Shown: positions 1-6,862, numbered from the stretch's first letter. The stretch is 6,916 nucleotides of DNA from an uncultured Mycoplasmatota bacterium (GCA_949527715.1 CATEWF010000053.1:1-6916), one strand, 5' to 3'. Notes: generated from the sequence alone by a model not told the origin. Numbers and translations are program-made.

Positions 1-38
1 AGTGCACACCATTATTTTATCATTGGTGTTGCACTTTT
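1..38 (+). other. Imperfect hairpin at left edge, possible terminator
   Basis: AGTGCA (1-6) plus CACCA (7-11) pairs with TGGTG (24-28) and TGCACT (30-35), with a single bulged T at 29 and a 12-nt loop. TTT follows at 36-38. The stem could continue to the left of the window. It could be a weak plus-strand terminator or simply structure inside the end of a coding region. The short T run makes it a poorer terminator than the hairpin just downstream. Confidence 0.35.
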
Positions 39-66
39 AATTGCAATTTGGGAAAAACAGCTTTAA
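1..66 (+). CDS. Possible C-terminal tail of an upstream plus-strand gene (partial)
   Basis: Frame 1 is open from the window edge to a TAA at 64-66 and would encode 21 residues ending IGVALLIAIWEKQL, which looks like a hydrophobic segment with a short charged tail. The stop would fall in the loop of the terminator at 53-81. That fits this genome's habit of putting stop codons inside terminator hairpins (see 2819-2846). Against it, the first 35 bases form their own hairpin, so the stretch may be untranslated. No family can be named from so few residues. Confidence 0.25.
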   Translation, partial: SAHHYFIIGVALLIAIWEKQL

Positions 67-81
67 TTGGCTGTTTTTTTT
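53..81 (+). terminator. Intrinsic terminator, usable from both sides
   Basis: A perfect 9-bp stem, AAAAACAGC (53-61) with GCTGTTTTT (70-78), has an 8-nt loop. On the plus strand it runs into eight Ts (74-81), the classic Rho-independent form, so it should end a gene coming from the left. Read on the minus strand it leaves a run of five Us, and it starts right at the cyuA stop codon (80-82), so it can also end cyuA. It therefore fits a shared terminator between convergent genes. Confidence 0.8.
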
Positions 82-1396
82 ACATCTTAATATTCAATTT
101 ACACATTCCATTTACTATTGACAAATTATATTTGTTTGAATTTTCAATAGACATTTTACGAAATAATAACAATGTTTTATTAATATCTCCTGCGATAATG
201 CCATCCAATGGTTTAATTGCATAACCATTTTTAACTAATTCAATCATGTGAATACCGCTAATCATAGCTGTACATACTTTGTGAGTGCAACTTAGCTTTG
301 CACCATCACACATAGTGGAGTTAAAAGTACATAATAAATTTTCCATTAAATTACACATTTGTTTAACAGAAAGTTTCATTTGATAAGCAATTGAAGTAAT
401 AGTTGCAGTTACTGCTGCAATCACACTACCACACATACATGATAAACTACCGATATTAGATTTAATTTTTCAAACTAGTAAATTTGTTAGTAATAACGAT
501 CTTAAAAAAGTTAATTCACTATTTTTAGTAAGTCTATGATATGTAAACTGCGGAATTGAAGCAGTTAATCCATGATCACCAGAACCACACGAACTCATAA
601 CCGGTAAAACTGCACCACTCATTCTTGCATCAATCCCTGCTGCAGTATCTAAAATAATTTGTTGATAGATACTAGGCTTCTTATCCATAAGTTTTTTATA
701 TGTTTCTGTATATGAACCAGGAACCATGTTAGTTTTTCCATATTCAGAAATATTAATATTTAATTGAAATAATTTTGGTAAAAATTCTAAATCTTTTTCA
801 TTACAACTATTAGCTATATCAATTAAATCTTCTACTTTGTAGTCATCAACAGAAACATAAACCTTATTAGTATTTTTGTTTGTTGATTTATGAACAGGTT
901 TAATTACATCTTTACCATTAACTCTTACATACACTAAATTGTCATGAACACCTTCAATTAATGATTCAATTACATCTTTACCATTTTTAATAATTGTTTT
1001 TACATGTACAGGTTCACAATGAGAAGGAATTTTTACATGAAGAATTTGTTTATCAATTAAATGTTGTGCGTCTTGTCTTTCTTTTTCAGTGATTGAAGAA
1101 AACATTTCAAGTTTTCTTTCAGGTTTTGCAATTACAGCAGCGCCTGCACCTATCATGAAAATACCACAAGTTCCTAAGTTAGGTACTCCAACTCTCATGA
1201 CATTTTTAAAAATGTAAGGAGACACTTCCATAATAATTGACTTAACTTTTCTAATGTCACCTTTGACTTGTGCGCTTGCTGCTGCAACACCATAACCAAT
1301 TGCACCAATTTCAGTACAACCATGGGCTGGGACGCATAATTCTTTTACTTTTTCAAGTATTATTTTCTTTGTTTTAGTGTTTATTTTACTTGTCAT
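80..1396 (-). CDS. cyuA: L-cysteine desulfidase / Fe-S serine-dehydratase-like (CyuA, UPF0597 family)
   Basis: Encodes 438 aa, the usual size for this family, provided the in-frame TGA at 470-472 is read as Trp309; under the standard code it would split in two. Characterised members use a [4Fe-4S] cluster to break L-cysteine into pyruvate, ammonia and sulfide, or dehydrate L-serine, in the cytoplasm. Visible signatures are GCTEIGAIG near residues 26-34, SCGSGDHGLTA near 269-279, a Cys320/Cys322 pair followed by GSVIAA, and MCDGAKLSC at 362-370. From memory of the Methanocaldococcus enzyme, Cys27, Cys322, Cys363 and Cys370 fall where its cluster cysteines lie, including the seven-residue spacing of the last two. 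Substrate choice between Cys and Ser cannot be settled from sequence; databases often call such proteins L-serine ammonia-lyase. The start is fixed by AGAAGG four bases upstream. The divergent MFS gene may import the substrate. Confidence 0.88.
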
Positions 1397-1400
1397 ACAT

Positions 1401-1406
1401 CCTTCT
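1401..1406 (-). promoter_or_regulatory. Shine-Dalgarno of cyuA
   Basis: On the minus strand AGAAGG ends four bases before the ATG at 1396. It is the only clear Shine-Dalgarno sequence next to a start codon in this window and supports the ATG at 1396. Its outer edge touches the palindrome at 1406-1423. Confidence 0.75.
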
Positions 1407-1423
1407 AATATTTATAAATATTA
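1406..1423. promoter_or_regulatory. 18-bp perfect palindrome in divergent promoter region, candidate operator
   Basis: TAATATTTA (1406-1414) is followed directly by its exact reverse complement TAAATATTA (1415-1423). It lies between the -10 elements and the cyuA ribosome-binding site, where a bound dimeric regulator could block cyuA and possibly influence the MFS promoter. In DNA this AT-rich a perfect 9-bp half-site can arise by chance, so the regulatory role is inference. Confidence 0.35.
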
Positions 1424-1424
1424 T

Positions 1425-1430
1425 TTTATA
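1425..1430 (-). promoter_or_regulatory. Candidate -10 box of cyuA
   Basis: TATAAA read on the minus strand. A start about seven bases downstream would give a leader of roughly 22 nt that contains the AGAAGG site. No convincing -35 is visible, which is common in mollicutes. A second TATAAA at 1411-1416 is too close to the ribosome-binding site to serve. Confidence 0.4.
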
Positions 1431-1439
1431 TAATAACAC

Positions 1440-1445
1440 TATAAT
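1440..1445 (+). promoter_or_regulatory. -10 box of the MFS transporter gene, probably leaderless
   Basis: A perfect TATAAT ends six bases before the ATG at 1452. Transcription would then begin at or next to the start codon, and no Shine-Dalgarno sequence precedes it. A second TATAAT at 1429-1434 could give a short leader of a dozen or so bases instead. No clear -35 is seen. Confidence 0.5.
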
Positions 1446-1451
1446 TTAAAA

Positions 1452-2828
1452 ATGCAACAATGACAAGTTATATCGGTATGTGTTAATATCTCTATCTTTT
1501 TGATAGTGATATTGCTTTCTTATCTTTTAATAAGAAAATTAAACTTCGAACAAAAAGGATATAAATCTCTTTTTGTTCTATATACAATATTTTGAATTCC
1601 GTTAATGCTATTAAGAGCAGTAACTGGAACAATGGAATCTAACGGATTAGGGGATACAACATATTTATGAATTCCATTAGCTGCATATGGATTTATTGGA
1701 ATATTTGCAAGAATATTTGCTGATTGATTAGGTTTTAGAACAAAATCAAGAAAAAGTTTTATTTATTTTGCAGTTATTGTTCAATTGATTACCTATATTC
1801 CAATCATTATTTTTCCTTGTACAACAACTAATGTAATTCAATCATTAGGTGTTGGTGTAGGCGCATCAGCAATAGGAACATATCAATTATTATTTAATGA
1901 ACAATATGGAAAGAGTAAACAATTTTTAACGGTGTCAATTTTATCTATTCCACCATTGCTAGCCGATTTTATTTCTAGTCCTATTCAATCATTACTAATG
2001 TCTATTAGTAAAACAAATTATGATCCAAATGTTATGAAATACTTTTGGTTAATTGGGTTAGGTTTTGTATTGATTTGTTTTGTAATGTGTTTTTTTATGA
2101 AAGAAAATAAGTCTTTCTTTCAAAAAGATGTGCAATATAAACAAGAAATTCAAACTAAAAATGAATGGATATATTATGTATTGATTTGCTTAATAGGAAG
2201 CTTAATTGCTTTTGTAAAATTTGCAAATTCTGGTGCAATTGCTCAATTACATATTCAAAAGTTAGCTTGATTTAAATATAACGATATTGATATAGTAAAA
2301 ACTTATTATGGTTATTTATCCGTGATGTTTAGTTTAGGCCAATTGTTTGGTGGATTATTAACTGGATTGGTGTTAGTTAAAAGAATTGGAAAAATATATA
2401 CAGTTTTAATTGGTAGTGTTGTATGAATAATTTATCATATATTGGCATTATTTGTAGTTGATCCATATGGCTATTTAGGTGTTCATGTTTTAAATGGTTT
2501 TGCATACGGAATAATTTACAACTTAATATTAGGGTTTGTTCTTATGAGAACATTTAAAACTTATAAAGTAACTCCAATGGGTGTTTATCAAGCTATTTTA
2601 TCAATAGGAATTACCATTAGTACTTGATTTACGGCTTGACTTAAAAAAGATGTGTTACTACCTGAGACCGAACAACAAGCATACTTTCATGTATCAGACA
2701 TTATTAACTGAATAATGATTGGTGCTTTAATCATTACTTGAATATTATTTTCATATACTTGTCTAATTGAGAAATGAAAATATCAAAGACTTTGGTTTAG
2801 AAAAGAAGATTTTAAAAAAAATAGTTAG
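1452..2828 (+). CDS. Major facilitator superfamily (MFS) transporter
   Basis: Encodes 458 aa with eleven TGA tryptophan codons (for example 1461, 1593, 1668, 2268, 2775) and only a few TGG, so the standard code would shatter it. It is hydrophobic throughout, with a number of membrane segments compatible with about twelve. The stretch GIFARIFADWLGFRTKSRK, near residues 83-101, matches the MFS loop 2-3 signature (G-x-x-x-D-x-x-G-x-R/K), with Asp91 as the key acid. A second, weaker copy of this loop pattern, GGLLTGLVLVKRIGK, lies in the second half, as expected for the internally duplicated MFS fold. A hydrophilic loop near residues 216-235 (KENKSFFQKDVQYKQEIQTK) fits the usual central cytoplasmic loop. 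The ATG at 1452 is the first after an upstream in-frame TAA at 1434-1436. The substrate is unknown; its divergence from cyuA suggests an amino acid, peptide or export role, which is inference only. Confidence 0.8.
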
Positions 2829-2846
2829 AAGTATTTCTAACTATTT
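2814..2846 (-). terminator. Shared hairpin terminator carrying both convergent stop codons
   Basis: A perfect 12-bp stem, AAATAGTTAGAA (2819-2830) with TTCTAACTATTT (2835-2846), has a GTAT loop. On the minus strand the hairpin is followed by eight Us (the As at 2814-2821), so it is a strong terminator for rpsT-lipoprotein. On the plus strand the U tail is only three long, so it is weaker for the MFS gene. The transporter's TAG (2826-2828) sits in the left arm and the lipoprotein's TAG (2841-2843) in the right arm. Confidence 0.85.
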
Positions 2847-3374
2847 AGCAACACAGTTTATATAAGTTTGAGAAATAAATTTCGAATTTAATTCAATTGG
2901 TAATTGATTATTGCTTACACATTGAATATAAATCTTTTTTGTATCATCAGTTGAATATACATTAGTTGTTGATCATTGTACAGATGAAACAGTAACATAA
3001 TCTGATGAATTTTTATCTTTATAAATTAAATCAAAAGAGGTTGCGTTACAATTTTTGACTTCAATTGATTTAACTTTATTATCAGAAGTTTTAAAATAAT
3101 TACCTAATTCATAAACAAACTCTCAATAAATATTATCAGTTTTAATTAATATGTCTTGTATATCGATTTGTTTATGAGATTCGATTGGCAAAAAGCTTAA
3201 TGCTTTTTTCTTAATATTATTTGCATCATCAGCAGATTTGATAGTGAATTCACCATATGTTGTTAATGATGAATAACTTTGTCCGTGATTTTTGTTACAT
3301 GAAGTTAAAAATGGAGTAGCAACAATTCCAACTGAAATTAATGGTAAAAAAGAAAATAATAACTTCTTTCTCAT
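2841..3374 (-). CDS. Predicted surface lipoprotein, function unknown
   Basis: Encodes 177 aa when the two in-frame TGA codons (the first at 3123-3125) are read as Trp. The N-terminus MRKKLLFSFLPLISVG plus the lipobox LTSC, with Cys26 as the lipidated residue, is a standard type II signal peptide. The mature part would be anchored outside the membrane. It is hydrophilic, rich in Asn, Ser, Lys and Tyr, and has three further cysteines in its second half; I recognise no domain. The ATG overlaps the rpsT stop by one base (TAATG) with no Shine-Dalgarno sequence, so translation probably depends on ribosomes finishing rpsT. The gene ends inside the shared terminator hairpin. Mollicute lipoproteins often vary between strains, and this one may be lineage-specific. 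Confidence 0.85.
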
Positions 3375-3613
3375 TACTTTTTGTTTGCTTGTTTTGCTAA
3401 TCTTGATTTAATTCTATTAGCTTTATTTTTGTGGATTTTTCCTTTTGAACAAGAAGAATCGACTCTTTTGTAAGCTTCGCTTAAAGATTTAGCATCTTTA
3501 TTTGTTCTAGCTTTTTTAATTGAAGTTTTAGTAGCAGAAACATTAGTTTTGTTTACTTTTGTTCTTCGTTCAGTTTTACGAATATTTTTTATGTTTGCTT
3601 TAATATTTGCCAT
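3374..3613 (-). CDS. rpsT: 30S ribosomal protein S20
   Basis: Encodes 79 aa, close to the usual length of S20, a helical protein that binds 16S rRNA early in 30S assembly. It begins MANIKANIKNIRKTERR, the recognisable S20 N-terminus. Lys, Arg, Asn, Ser and Ala dominate, it has no tryptophan, and it ends in a basic helix (NRIKSRLAKQANKK). An upstream in-frame ATG at 3643 would add ten residues (MYITIYKRKT) not typical of the family and would overlap the -10 box, so the ATG at 3613 is preferred. Only a weak purine-rich stretch (AAAAGAAAAA) precedes it. It is the first gene of a two-gene unit with the lipoprotein. Confidence 0.93.
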   Translation of the reverse strand: MANIKANIKNIRKTERRTKVNKTNVSATKTSIKKARTNKDAKSLSEAYKRVDSSCSKGKIHKNKANRIKSRLAKQANKK

Positions 3614-3641
3614 AGTTTTTCTTTTATATATAGTAATATAC

Positions 3642-3647
3642 ATTATA
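3642..3647 (-). promoter_or_regulatory. Candidate -10 box of rpsT-lipoprotein unit
   Basis: TATAAT on the minus strand, 28 bases before the rpsT ATG, would give a leader of about 22 nt. The -35 position is AT-rich without a clear match. It lies about 20 bp from the -10 box of the divergent gene at 3683, so the two promoters overlap and could interfere with each other. Confidence 0.5.
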
Positions 3648-3667
3648 AATAACTATACTTATTTTTA

Positions 3668-3673
3668 TATAAT
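3668..3673 (+). promoter_or_regulatory. -10 box of the unknown membrane-anchored gene, nearly leaderless
   Basis: TATAAT (within TATATAAT) ends nine bases before the ATG at 3683. The transcript would have a leader of only a couple of bases and no Shine-Dalgarno sequence, like the MFS and Nif3 genes in this window. Confidence 0.45.
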
Positions 3674-3682
3674 TAATTAAAT

Positions 3683-4369
3683 ATGCAAAGTCCATTATTG
3701 CTTTTGTTACTACTTGTAGTAGCTATAGTTGGAATTCCTTGATGGTTAAAAAAGAGAAAACAAAAAAAGACTACTCAAGCTATTTCAACACGTCATGAAA
3801 AAGACGAAGTATGAAAGGCAATTAAACAATATTTAAAAGATTCTGGTGATTATGGTAAAGAAATTGTTGATTCTTATGTAGCAAAAAGAAATCCAGTTGA
3901 TTACATCAATCCTAATTTACCCCACCATTCTAAAGAAAACAAGAAATACGCTAATAAAATTAGACAAAAACAAATTTCTGAATCTAAAAAATGAGCTAAA
4001 AAAAAGGGAATGGTTCCAGATTTCAATACTCCTAAAGAAAGAGATTTATATGTAGTTTGTTTTTTAACACGTAGTATTAAAAATAAACAATATGATCAAC
4101 CTAGAGCTATTGAATGTGAAGTTGTTAACACAAAAATTTCTAAAAAACAATGAGATAGAAAAATCCTTATTAATGGCGCATTAGATTATGATCAAGAAAT
4201 GGAGTGAATTGCTCCAATTCGTGCTGCAGAAGAAATCAAAAATAAAAAAATAGACGAACAAGCAAAGAAAAGAGCACAAAAACAAAAAGCAAGAAACGAT
4301 GCTCGTAACAAAAAGAAACAAGAAAAAATTAAACGTCAAACTCAGAAGAGAAAAGAAAAAACTAATTAA
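3683..4369 (+). CDS. Membrane-anchored, highly basic protein of unknown function
   Basis: Encodes 228 aa with in-frame TGA tryptophans (first at 3740-3742); it is too interrupted under the standard code to be called. Residues 4-20 form one hydrophobic helix (a run of seven Leu then VVAIVGIP), followed by WWLKKRKQKK. The positive-inside rule therefore puts the rest in the cytoplasm. There is no lipobox. The middle part (about 40-180) is mixed and looks folded, with LYVVCFLTRSI and AIECEVVNTKISKKQWDRK as likely beta/alpha elements. The last 45 or so residues are almost all Lys, Arg, Gln, Glu, Ala and Asn, consistent with a long charged helix that could touch RNA, ribosomes or lipid headgroups. 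I do not recognise a family and assign no function. The coding strand reads cleanly across 228 codons, is divergent from rpsT and overlaps the end of ezrA by 8 bp. Confidence 0.8.
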
Positions 4370-6083
4370 ATGAAACTTTGTTAATTTGTGAAGAGTATTT
4401 GATAATCTTAAGTGTTTCAATTAATAAATCTAAAGTGTCATTAAATTTATTTTTGTTGTAATAACGTTCAGCAAGATTTAGGTTTTCATCGATTTCTTTT
4501 GCTTCATTACGATATTTATTTAAAAACACGAACAGATGTTGCGCATATGATTTAAGAGTGTTATCAAAAGTACAACTTTTTATGATATTAAGTATTTGAG
4601 TTTTAGTTTCTTGAATCTCTAAATAGACTTTCTTGTAATTAGCAAAGTAATCAGTGTTAATTAGTTCTTCTAATTGATCAACTTTTTTAATAGCAGTTCT
4701 TATTGAATTCATTGACTCTTCATCAGATGAATTTAATTTTATCTTCATACCTAATAATTGAGCAAGTGTAAGTTTAACATCTGCAAGTTCATCAATTAAA
4801 ACAATAGAGTCTTTGTATTTTGAATTTATTTCAAACGCTAAATTATCAATATCTTTTTTTAGTTTATGTATAGCTTCAATTGATTCTTTAATTTTTAATA
4901 GAAAGACATTTCTTTGAATTGTATCATAATTTTTATATTCATTAATAATGGTTTGATAAGATAAAGCAACCGAAGTAAATTTAATAGTTATTTGCTTAAT
5001 TTTATCAACTGTAGTTACGTCATTTAATTTAAATCTATTAGTAATGATTTCAAATGTTTTACTAATTGCTGAAGTTTGCTTAGTTAACAAATTGATTTGT
5101 TCACTTAAGTATTTAATATTTTTTTGAATTAAGATATTAATTTTATCAGTTTGGAAAATAATTTCAGTAGCTGCTTCAATGTTTTTAATTGCAATAATTG
5201 CAGAATTATATGCAGTAGTTATTTGAATATTGTTTAAATTTATTTCTAATTCACTAATATTGGTTGTTGCGAGAGCTGATCTTTTTTCAACTTCTAATGA
5301 ATCATTAGAAGACAACATTTTAGATTTTTGCTTAAGCTCTTTTTTAATAAACGCCAAAGAACTTACTAAATATAAATGAGTTCTATCTAATATGTATAGA
5401 TTCTTAACTGTATTGTAGAAATTAACAATATGTTCATTTAATTTGTTAAGAGATTTAATTAAATTATTATTATCAATTTTAATGACATAACCAGAGACTT
5501 CTGAAAGAGTGGATTCTATTGCAATAACAATATTTACGAATACTCTATTGTTGTATTTTCTAGACAAATTTAAATCATAAAATGTTAAAATGTCATCAGT
5601 TATTGAACGATATTGAGTAAGTAAGTCAGAAACACCTTTACTATAAGTTGTGGTATTAGACATTATCTTTTTAATTTTTTCTGACATAAAAAAACATGAA
5701 TTTAAATCATCGTTAATTTGAGCTCGTAAAACATTTGCTGATCCAAAAGAAAACTTTTCATTTTCTTCTGTTAAATACATAATTTTTTCTTTTACTAATT
5801 TTAATTGTTCTTCAAAAAACTTCTTAGAAGCATTAATATCTTTCATTAAATTTTCTAATTGAGGGTTGTTTTTAGAAAGTATTTCTAAATAAGTGAAATG
5901 TTCAATGTTAGAAGTTTGATTAATATCGTTAAAAGTGTTTTTTATTTGATATTCATCATTAGTAAGTTTTTTTCTAATAACAAAAAATATAAAAAATACT
6001 GCAAAACAAATAATGAACAATATTTCAAATACTGTCAATGCTACAAACAATTCTTGATCAACGATATTTTCAGATTTTAGCAT
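4362..6083 (-). CDS. ezrA: EzrA-like septation ring regulator
   Basis: Encodes 573 aa, close to EzrA of Firmicutes (about 560-570). EzrA is a membrane-anchored protein that modulates FtsZ ring assembly. Residues 12-36 form one strong membrane helix (ELFVALTVFEILFIICFAVFF), then RKK, then more than 500 residues of helical, Lys/Glu/Asn/Ile/Leu-rich sequence with coiled-coil character, the EzrA layout. The C-terminal stretch at about 520-561 (FLNKYRNEAKEIDENLNLAE, then KFNDTLDLLIETL) resembles the conserved EzrA tail (NRYR, AE, Y..ALE....LE). The protein contains no tryptophan. An in-frame ATG at 6137 would add 18 residues but overlap the Nif3 gene by 53 bp; the ATG at 6083, one base after the Nif3 TAA, is preferred and implies coupling. 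Sequence divergence is high, so another long coiled-coil membrane protein remains possible. Confidence 0.7.
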   Translation of the reverse strand: MLKSENIVDQELFVALTVFEILFIICFAVFFIFFVIRKKLTNDEYQIKNTFNDINQTSNIEHFTYLEILSKNNPQLENLMKDINASKKFFEEQLKLVKEKIMYLTEENEKFSFGSANVLRAQINDDLNSCFFMSEKIKKIMSNTTTYSKGVSDLLTQYRSITDDILTFYDLNLSRKYNNRVFVNIVIAIESTLSEVSGYVIKIDNNNLIKSLNKLNEHIVNFYNTVKNLYILDRTHLYLVSSLAFIKKELKQKSKMLSSNDSLEVEKRSALATTNISELEINLNNIQITTAYNSAIIAIKNIEAATEIIFQTDKINILIQKNIKYLSEQINLLTKQTSAISKTFEIITNRFKLNDVTTVDKIKQITIKFTSVALSYQTIINEYKNYDTIQRNVFLLKIKESIEAIHKLKKDIDNLAFEINSKYKDSIVLIDELADVKLTLAQLLGMKIKLNSSDEESMNSIRTAIKKVDQLEELINTDYFANYKKVYLEIQETKTQILNIIKSCTFDNTLKSYAQHLFVFLNKYRNEAKEIDENLNLAERYYNKNKFNDTLDLLIETLKIIKYSSQINKVSFN

Positions 6084-6084
6084 A

Positions 6085-6855
6085 TTATTTAATAATAAAT
6101 TTTTTATTAGAAGTGAATTTATATATCTTAAATCCATCTAGAGATAATAAGTCTTTGTAAATGACATCAACAAAAAGATTTTCAATATCATGTCCGATAT
6201 CTAACACATTGGTGTTGTATAGTTGTGCAAATTGTCAGTCGTGTCATTTTACATCGCCTGTTATAAATAGATCAATATCAGTGTTCTTTTCAATTAGTGG
6301 TTTTAATACGCTAAATCCACATCCACAACAAACTGCAACTTTTTTAATACTCTCAGTTTTAAACTCATTTAAACCAATTACTTTCGATAGTTTTAATTTT
6401 GTGCTAATAAAATTTATTAGTTCATTAGTTGTCTTAGCAATAGTTAAATTAGCAATTGCATAACTACCTTCAGCATTTTTAGAAACTTTAATATTTTTAA
6501 AAATATTGCAATTTCTTAAAAAAGAATAATTCATTCCTAATGGATTGTTATCAAAACAAGTATGCAAGGCAATTAAAGAAGTTTTATTTTTTGTTAGTAA
6601 CTGCACTATTTCTTTTTCTTTTTTAGATAAAGGATATTCTTTAGATTTTGTAAAAATCGGATGGTGAGAAATAATTAAGTTACATTTTCTTTTAATAGCC
6701 TCTTTTACAGATAATTCATTTACATCAAGACAAACTAAAACCCCTGTTGTAGAACTATCAAAAAAAGTAATCTTTCCTGATTGATCTCATTTTTCTTGTA
6801 GTTTCAATGGGTACTTTTTAGTTAAAAAAGCAAAAATTTCACTAGTTTTATACAT
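6085..6855 (-). CDS. Nif3-like dinuclear metal centre protein (YqfO/YbgI family)
   Basis: Encodes 256 aa with TGA as Trp at three places (including 6244-6246). Family members form toroidal hexamers with a two-metal site; the biological substrate is not settled. Expected motifs appear in order: IISHHPIF with His64-His65, ALHTCFDNNPLGMN with His98 and Asp102 (family HTxxDxxxxGMN), VAVCCGCGFSVL at 173-184 (family glycine-rich loop), TGDVKWHDWQFA at 199-210 (family TGDxKxHD) and DIGHDIEN at 219-226 with His222 and Glu225 as the last ligands. All metal ligands seem present. At this length it lacks the extra middle domain found in the longer Bacillus-type proteins. The ATG at 6855 is the first plausible start and follows a TATAAT by seven bases. 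It is the first gene of a unit with ezrA; in many Firmicutes the homologue lies near rpoD and trmK, which could lie beyond the right edge. Confidence 0.9.
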
Positions 6856-6862
6856 ATTAATA

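Noticed and set aside
80..1396. cyuA as a frameshifted or nonsense-broken pseudogene
   Set aside because: The only interruption is one TGA at 470-472, read as Trp in this code; the full 438 aa keep all key cysteines and family motifs in order.
1785..2270. Separate small membrane protein starting at a TTG
   Set aside because: It is an internal piece of the 458-aa MFS protein; the frame is continuous upstream to the ATG at 1452 and downstream to 2828 once TGA is Trp.
3614..3643. Ten-residue N-terminal extension of S20 (MYITIYKRKT)
   Set aside because: It is not typical of the family, and its ATG falls on the candidate -10 box; MANIKANIKNIRK is the normal S20 start.
4181..4420. Minus-strand open frame of 79 codons rich in Phe and Leu
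   Set aside because: It is the antisense of the Lys-rich tail of the plus-strand gene at 3683-4369; AAA/AAG codons read backwards give Phe/Leu.
5898..6080. Plus-strand open frame of 60 codons
   Set aside because: It lies wholly opposite the N-terminal part of the ezrA-like gene, has no ribosome-binding site and resembles no protein I recognise.
6161..6463. Plus-strand open frame of 100 codons
   Set aside because: It is opposite the conserved Nif3 motifs on the minus strand, so it is a shadow.
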